Shown piece by piece: positions 49,519 through 52,827 of a DNA stretch of 52,827 nucleotides (position 1 is its first letter; the number at the start of each line of letters is the position of its first letter). The notes below the pieces were generated by a model. That model searched no databases, had not been told where the DNA came from, and saw nothing but the letters and a program-made list of their open reading frames with translations. The stretch is from an uncultured Acetatifactor sp. (GTDB lineage Bacteria; Bacillota; Clostridia; Lachnospirales; Lachnospiraceae): positions 1-52,827 of the forward strand of contig CAJUGL010000021.1 of assembly GCA_910586515.1 (NCBI GenBank). Reading direction: 5' to 3'. The position numbers and the translations under genes are program-made.

Positions 49519-50223
49519 TTATACCAATACTTTCGTTCCGCGGAAATTCCCTTTCACGGTATCCACGATACTGTTCTCTTCGTTCAGTCCAAACACCCAC
49601 ATAGGCACCTTATTGTCCCTGGCCAGAATGGAAGCCGTCATATCCACTACCTGAAGGTTTTTCGCAACCACCTCGTCAATGGTCACCTCGTCGTACTTTC
49701 TGGCCGCCGGATTCTTACAGGGATCGTCGTCGTACACGCCGTCAATGGACTTTGCCAGCAAAATGACGTCCGCCTCCACCTCCACCGCCCGGAGTACCAC
49801 TCCCGTATCCGTGGAGAAATAAGGATGCCCCGTTCCTCCGGCAAAAAATACCACCCGTCCCTCCGCAAAATCCGCCAGCGCCCTGTCCTTGGAGAAAAGT
49901 TCCGTGAAAGAACCGCAGACAAAGGGCGTCAGGATTTCCGTCTTCATTCCCACGGAACGGAAAATCTCCGACACATAAATACAATTCATCACCGTAGCCA
50001 GCATTCCGATCTGGTCCGCTTTCACCCGGTCGATATTTTCACTGGTTCTCCCTCTCCAGAAGTTCCCGCCGCCGATGACAATGCCCACCTGTATGCCGTC
50101 ATCCGCCAGCGCCTTCACCTGCAGGGCAACTTTTTTCACCGTATCCTCATGAAAGCCTGTCTTTTTCTCCCCTGCAAGGGCCTCGCCGCTCAACTTCAAT
50201 AATATCCTGCGCGTAGCTACCAC
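49519..50223 (-). CDS. pyrH: UMP kinase
   Basis: 234 aa amino-acid-kinase-fold enzyme, UMP + ATP to UDP. Motifs: RILLKLSGEALAG, VIGGGNFWRG, DQIGMLATVMNC, FFAGGTGHPYFSTDT and VDMTASILARDNKVPMWVFGL. The start is a GTG at 50223 with GAGAGGA just before it. First gene of the pyrH-frr-uppS-cdsA-dxr-rseP run. Confidence 0.96.
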   Translation of the reverse strand: MVATRRILLKLSGEALAGEKKTGFHEDTVKKVALQVKALADDGIQVGIVIGGGNFWRGRTSENIDRVKADQIGMLATVMNCIYVSEIFRSVGMKTEILTPFVCGSFTELFSKDRALADFAEGRVVFFAGGTGHPYFSTDTGVVLRAVEVEADVILLAKSIDGVYDDDPCKNPAARKYDEVTIDEVVAKNLQVVDMTASILARDNKVPMWVFGLNEENSIVDTVKGNFRGTKVLV

Positions 50224-50283
50224 ATCCTCTCTGTTTTATTATGTTCCGTCTGTCCGTTTCTGTTTTTCCGCAATTTCGTTCCT

Positions 50284-51339
50284 TCACTCGTCGGCGCCCT
50301 GCCAGTCTATATGCTGCACCGGGACAGTCTCTTCCGTAATCGGCAAAATCACCGTATCTTCCATGGCCTGAATCTTCTCGATGATTACCGGCAGCGCCTC
50401 CCTGGTGGTAGTCTTCGCCTCCGTGTCATGCATCAGTACAATGGACGTCTGGTATTTGCTGATGTTGGCGGTGCAGTTCTCAATGATGGTATCCGCCGGG
50501 AACAGATAGCTGCCTCCGTCGCCGGAGGAGATATTCCAGTCAAAAAAACGCACCCCTTCTCTGTCCAGATATCGGGCAAACTCCCCCATATCAATCTTGC
50601 TCACCGTGTTTGAACTGCCTCCGGGGAACCGATATACCGTGCTCTTCACGCCTGTGACTTCATAAATGTAATCCTGCTGCTTTTTTAAATCCTCCGCAAA
50701 GTTTTCCACGGAAGCGTACAGTTCCCCGTACTTATGGCTGTAACTGTGCATTCCCAGCGTGTGCCCGGCCTCCACAATCTGCCGCATGGACTCCTCGGCT
50801 GCCTCCCCTTCCTTCCCCACCACGAAGAAAGTGGCTTTTACGTCATACCGATCTAAAATCTCCAGGATTTCCTCCGTACTGGTACCCGGACCGTCATCAA
50901 AGGTCAGATAAACCTTGTGGGCAGCGGTAATTTCGGGAATGCTTTCCCCTTCATCGTCCTCCTGTTCTTCCCGGACGGCGTCCTCTCCCGCCGGCTTCTC
51001 ATCCCTCTGTGTATCCCGTCCCTCCTGCAATGCGTTCTCCAGCTCCTCCGTCACCAGCTGCAGCTTCTCCTGCCGCTCGGCCGCCACCTGCGCCATCCGC
51101 CTGGCCTGTGCCGACAGACTCTCTATGGACCGGTTCAGACTCTGTATCCTGCCCAACAGCGCAGCGCTGAATATCACCAGAAGCGCCACTGAAATACGCA
51201 GCATCATCGTATTGTATTTTTTCAGACGCCCGGAAGATTTTTTCCTGCCTGATTTCGCTGATATGTCACGCTCCGGCCCGCCGCGCCTGAATTTGCCCGC
51301 TTCCGGAGCACTGCCTGCTGACATATTTTTTTCTGCCAT
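50284..51339 (-). CDS. Membrane-anchored polysaccharide deacetylase
   Basis: 351 aa. A basic cytoplasmic tail of about 45 residues, one helix (about 46-64, MLRISVALLVIFSAALLG), a coiled-coil-like stretch and an acidic linker, then a NodB domain from about residue 140: TFDDGPG with the catalytic Asp, the metal pair in HSYSH, YRFPGG, and a late VLMHDT. It probably removes acetyl groups from peptidoglycan or another wall glycan. AGGAGAG precedes the ATG. The gene has its own promoter and lies 60 bp upstream of pyrH. Confidence 0.9.
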   Translation of the reverse strand: MAEKNMSAGSAPEAGKFRRGGPERDISAKSGRKKSSGRLKKYNTMMLRISVALLVIFSAALLGRIQSLNRSIESLSAQARRMAQVAAERQEKLQLVTEELENALQEGRDTQRDEKPAGEDAVREEQEDDEGESIPEITAAHKVYLTFDDGPGTSTEEILEILDRYDVKATFFVVGKEGEAAEESMRQIVEAGHTLGMHSYSHKYGELYASVENFAEDLKKQQDYIYEVTGVKSTVYRFPGGSSNTVSKIDMGEFARYLDREGVRFFDWNISSGDGGSYLFPADTIIENCTANISKYQTSIVLMHDTEAKTTTREALPVIIEKIQAMEDTVILPITEETVPVQHIDWQGADE

Positions 51340-51369
51340 GATCTCTCCTGTTTTTTTTGCTTTATGTCC

Positions 51370-51398
51370 AGTATAGCATATTCCCTTTTTTTGTGAAA
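51370..51398 (-). promoter_or_regulatory. Promoter of the polysaccharide deacetylase gene
   Basis: TTTCAC (51393-51398), 17-bp spacer, TATACT (51370-51375) on the minus strand, about 30 bp upstream of the start codon. The ATATGCTATACTGGACA context is identical to that of the ABC leader promoter at 33306. Confidence 0.6.
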
Positions 51399-51730
51399 GA
51401 AAAATTTTCTAAAACTTCAACAAGTTCAGCAAGATAGTAAAGTAGAAATGCAGATGCTCAGATGGCCGTCCGGCAAGGCGTAAATATCGGCTATTGTGTA
51501 AGTTCTGTCTTGCGCTAAGTCCATAAGTGATTCCTCGCTTTCTTTAGGAGCCGCGGCATCCTGCGGATTCTGTATTATTCATCCATTCTACCATGTTTTA
51601 TCCCGTCTGCCAATATGCCGGGAGAAGTTGAAAAAGTAAAGTTTCTTTTGAGTTACTAAAAATCCCGCGCTCTCGGCCTCGCAGTCAGCTGGCCGTCATT
51701 CCTGTTCGGACACGCTTTCGCTTGGACAAA

Positions 51731-51784
51731 ACGTAGCGGTACATAAGGCGCCAAAGCACGGCGCCTAAGTACCGACGTTTTTTT
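51731..51784 (+). terminator. Very strong hairpin with T run in the 51.4-51.9 kb intergenic region
   Basis: ACGT, CGGTAC and TAAGGCGCC (51731-51752) pair with GGCGCC, GTACCG and ACGT (51760-51778), and seven Ts follow on the plus strand. No plus-strand protein gene precedes it, so it may end a small RNA or belong to an intergenic repeat. The rest of the 587-bp gap (51340-51926) shows only the deacetylase promoter and no convincing gene. Confidence 0.6.
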
Positions 51785-51926
51785 ACAGTCCTCACAGAAA
51801 CGACGGCCATCCGCCAGCGAAATCCCACCCCGTGAAAAGTAACAACCGTTCCTCCTCAATCCGGGCAATTATCAGCATTCAGGGATTCTCTGTTATCACG
51901 GAGAATCGGGTATAAATCTAAATTGA

Positions 51927-52757
51927 TCATAATTGGCCTCTTTTATTTTCTAAATCCTGCAGGGGTCTGGCTAATTTACTGTAAATACGCTCAATATTAT
52001 CTGTAACATCCTCAATTCGAGAGAACTCAGCTTGTGAAGAAGCCAAATAGTATTTACATTTGTCGTCTATACCATGTTTTACCGAATAAACCTCTATGGC
52101 ATTCAAAAAATATGGGCTGTGGGTGTTCAAAAGAACATGAATACCAAATTTCTTATGAATCAGTACAATCAGTTCTGCAAATACGAGCTGCCATTCCGGA
52201 TGAAGGTGAATTTCCGGTTCATCCAAAATAATAGTCCCGCCTTCCTCAACAGCTCCATTCATCAACAAGGTTTTCAAAATCAAAAATGTCTTAAACCCTG
52301 TGGATATATTCGACAAAGCTAAAGGCGCATCATATTGAGAAGATGTATAAACATACCCTTCTTCTTTCTTGATCAGCTTTCCTTCACATATATGATTCAA
52401 CATGCTAAAAAGCTGCTCTAATTTTTCAGAAACAATCATCTCTTCCATGACATTGCTCACAATAGACCTGCTGCGTTTTTGCGTAAGCATCTCTATCAGG
52501 TCATTCCTGTGATTTTCAAGTTGAATATATCTGTGCGAAAAACCATTTGCCAGTTCATCGATAACAAAAGGATCTTCAAGATAGGCCAGGCTGCTGTAAA
52601 TATCAATTGAAGAATTAATATTGATCATTTCGTTATCTGCAACTTCAACATCTATAGACTTTTCACCGTGAAATTCCAATACCATTGAACTTAACGGCTC
52701 CTGGGCGTTCACATGGCTAATCTGCATATTAAATTCTGACTGCAGGATATTCTTCAA
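51927..52757 (-). CDS. AAA family ATPase, C-terminal part (N-terminus missing)
   Basis: 276 codons from a TTG at 52757. The C-terminal half has ALSNISTGFKTFLILKTL (ABC-signature-like), Walker B GTIILDEPEIHLHPEWQ and the switch region LLNTHSPYFLNAIEV, as in the AAA_21/OLD-like ATPases. No Walker A is present, and the frame closes with a stop 12 codons before the TTG, so about 100 N-terminal residues are absent. No good ribosome site is seen. The DNA is clearly more AT-rich than its neighbours, which suggests transfer. It may be a pseudogene, or the N-terminus lies beyond a frameshift near the window edge. Confidence 0.6.
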   Translation of the reverse strand: MKNILQSEFNMQISHVNAQEPLSSMVLEFHGEKSIDVEVADNEMININSSIDIYSSLAYLEDPFVIDELANGFSHRYIQLENHRNDLIEMLTQKRSRSIVSNVMEEMIVSEKLEQLFSMLNHICEGKLIKKEEGYVYTSSQYDAPLALSNISTGFKTFLILKTLLMNGAVEEGGTIILDEPEIHLHPEWQLVFAELIVLIHKKFGIHVLLNTHSPYFLNAIEVYSVKHGIDDKCKYYLASSQAEFSRIEDVTDNIERIYSKLARPLQDLENKRGQL

Positions 52758-52827
52758 AACATTCGCTTTAATCTGTAACGATTGTAATTAGGTATGCCAC
52801 AACCTGTTTGCTTACCAGGTATAAGCT

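Noticed and set aside
51656..51868. Minus-strand 70-codon frame, Arg/Cys-rich
   Set aside because: No start site of quality, overlaps the strong hairpin, and looks like a translated intergenic repeat; kept only as part of the intergenic finding.

Overview
The window is a gene-dense bacterial chromosome segment, most likely from a spore-forming member of the Lachnospiraceae (Clostridia, Bacillota). Grounds: an alpha/beta-type small acid-soluble spore protein with a sigma-G-like promoter; the GlgC/GlgD pair of Gram-positive bacteria; an ECF riboflavin transporter under an FMN riboswitch; BlaI/BlaR1-type regulators; abundant AGGAGG-like ribosome binding sites; and housekeeping gene order typical of Clostridia. 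No insertion sequence, prophage, CRISPR array or rRNA was seen.

Region by region. 1-7.9 kb: a partial tRNA-Ser, then a minus-strand housekeeping cluster (tsaE-tsaB-rimI, a small zinc-ribbon protein, rnz, a membrane-anchored protein, tsaD, ispD) and riboswitch-controlled ribU. 8-23.5 kb: transport and signalling. There are two lipoproteins that pair an N-terminal propeller-like region with a solute-binding domain but have no permease beside them. One ends a response regulator - histidine kinase - membrane protein - lipoprotein cluster. Between them lie a MarR-controlled heterodimeric ABC exporter with an 82-bp tandem repeat between its genes, and tex. 23.6-29 kb: a decaying accessory stretch: blaI followed directly by the C-terminal stub of a class D beta-lactamase, a truncated PBP-like gene with BlaI-type boxes in its promoter, KDG kinase and KDPG aldolase, and an HD phosphohydrolase that has lost its catalytic core. 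29-35.5 kb: an AraC regulator, a second pair of ABC exporter subunits with a leader carrying a short open frame, hairpins and an intrinsic terminator, and a complete second BlaI/BlaR1-like pair with its own operator triplet.

35.5-43.9 kb: Nudix hydrolase, sugar-phosphate isomerase-like protein, metallophosphoesterase, a cytosolic ParB-like/BMP fusion, glgD-glgC with a structured leader and a 49-codon small ORF, the SASP gene and a fructose-6-phosphate aldolase-type transaldolase. 44-51.3 kb: the classical cluster pyrH-frr-uppS-cdsA-dxr-rseP (isoprenoid, phospholipid and envelope functions), with a Ser/Thr kinase at its end and a polysaccharide deacetylase upstream. 51.4-52.8 kb: an intergenic region with a very strong hairpin, then an AT-rich AAA ATPase that lacks its Walker A end.

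The candidates most worth attention are the uORF/terminator leader of the 29-33 kb ABC exporter, the BlaI regulon remnant at 23.6-25 kb, the small ORF in the glgC leader, and the ParB-like/BMP fusion. All product calls come from reading motifs; no database search was run.
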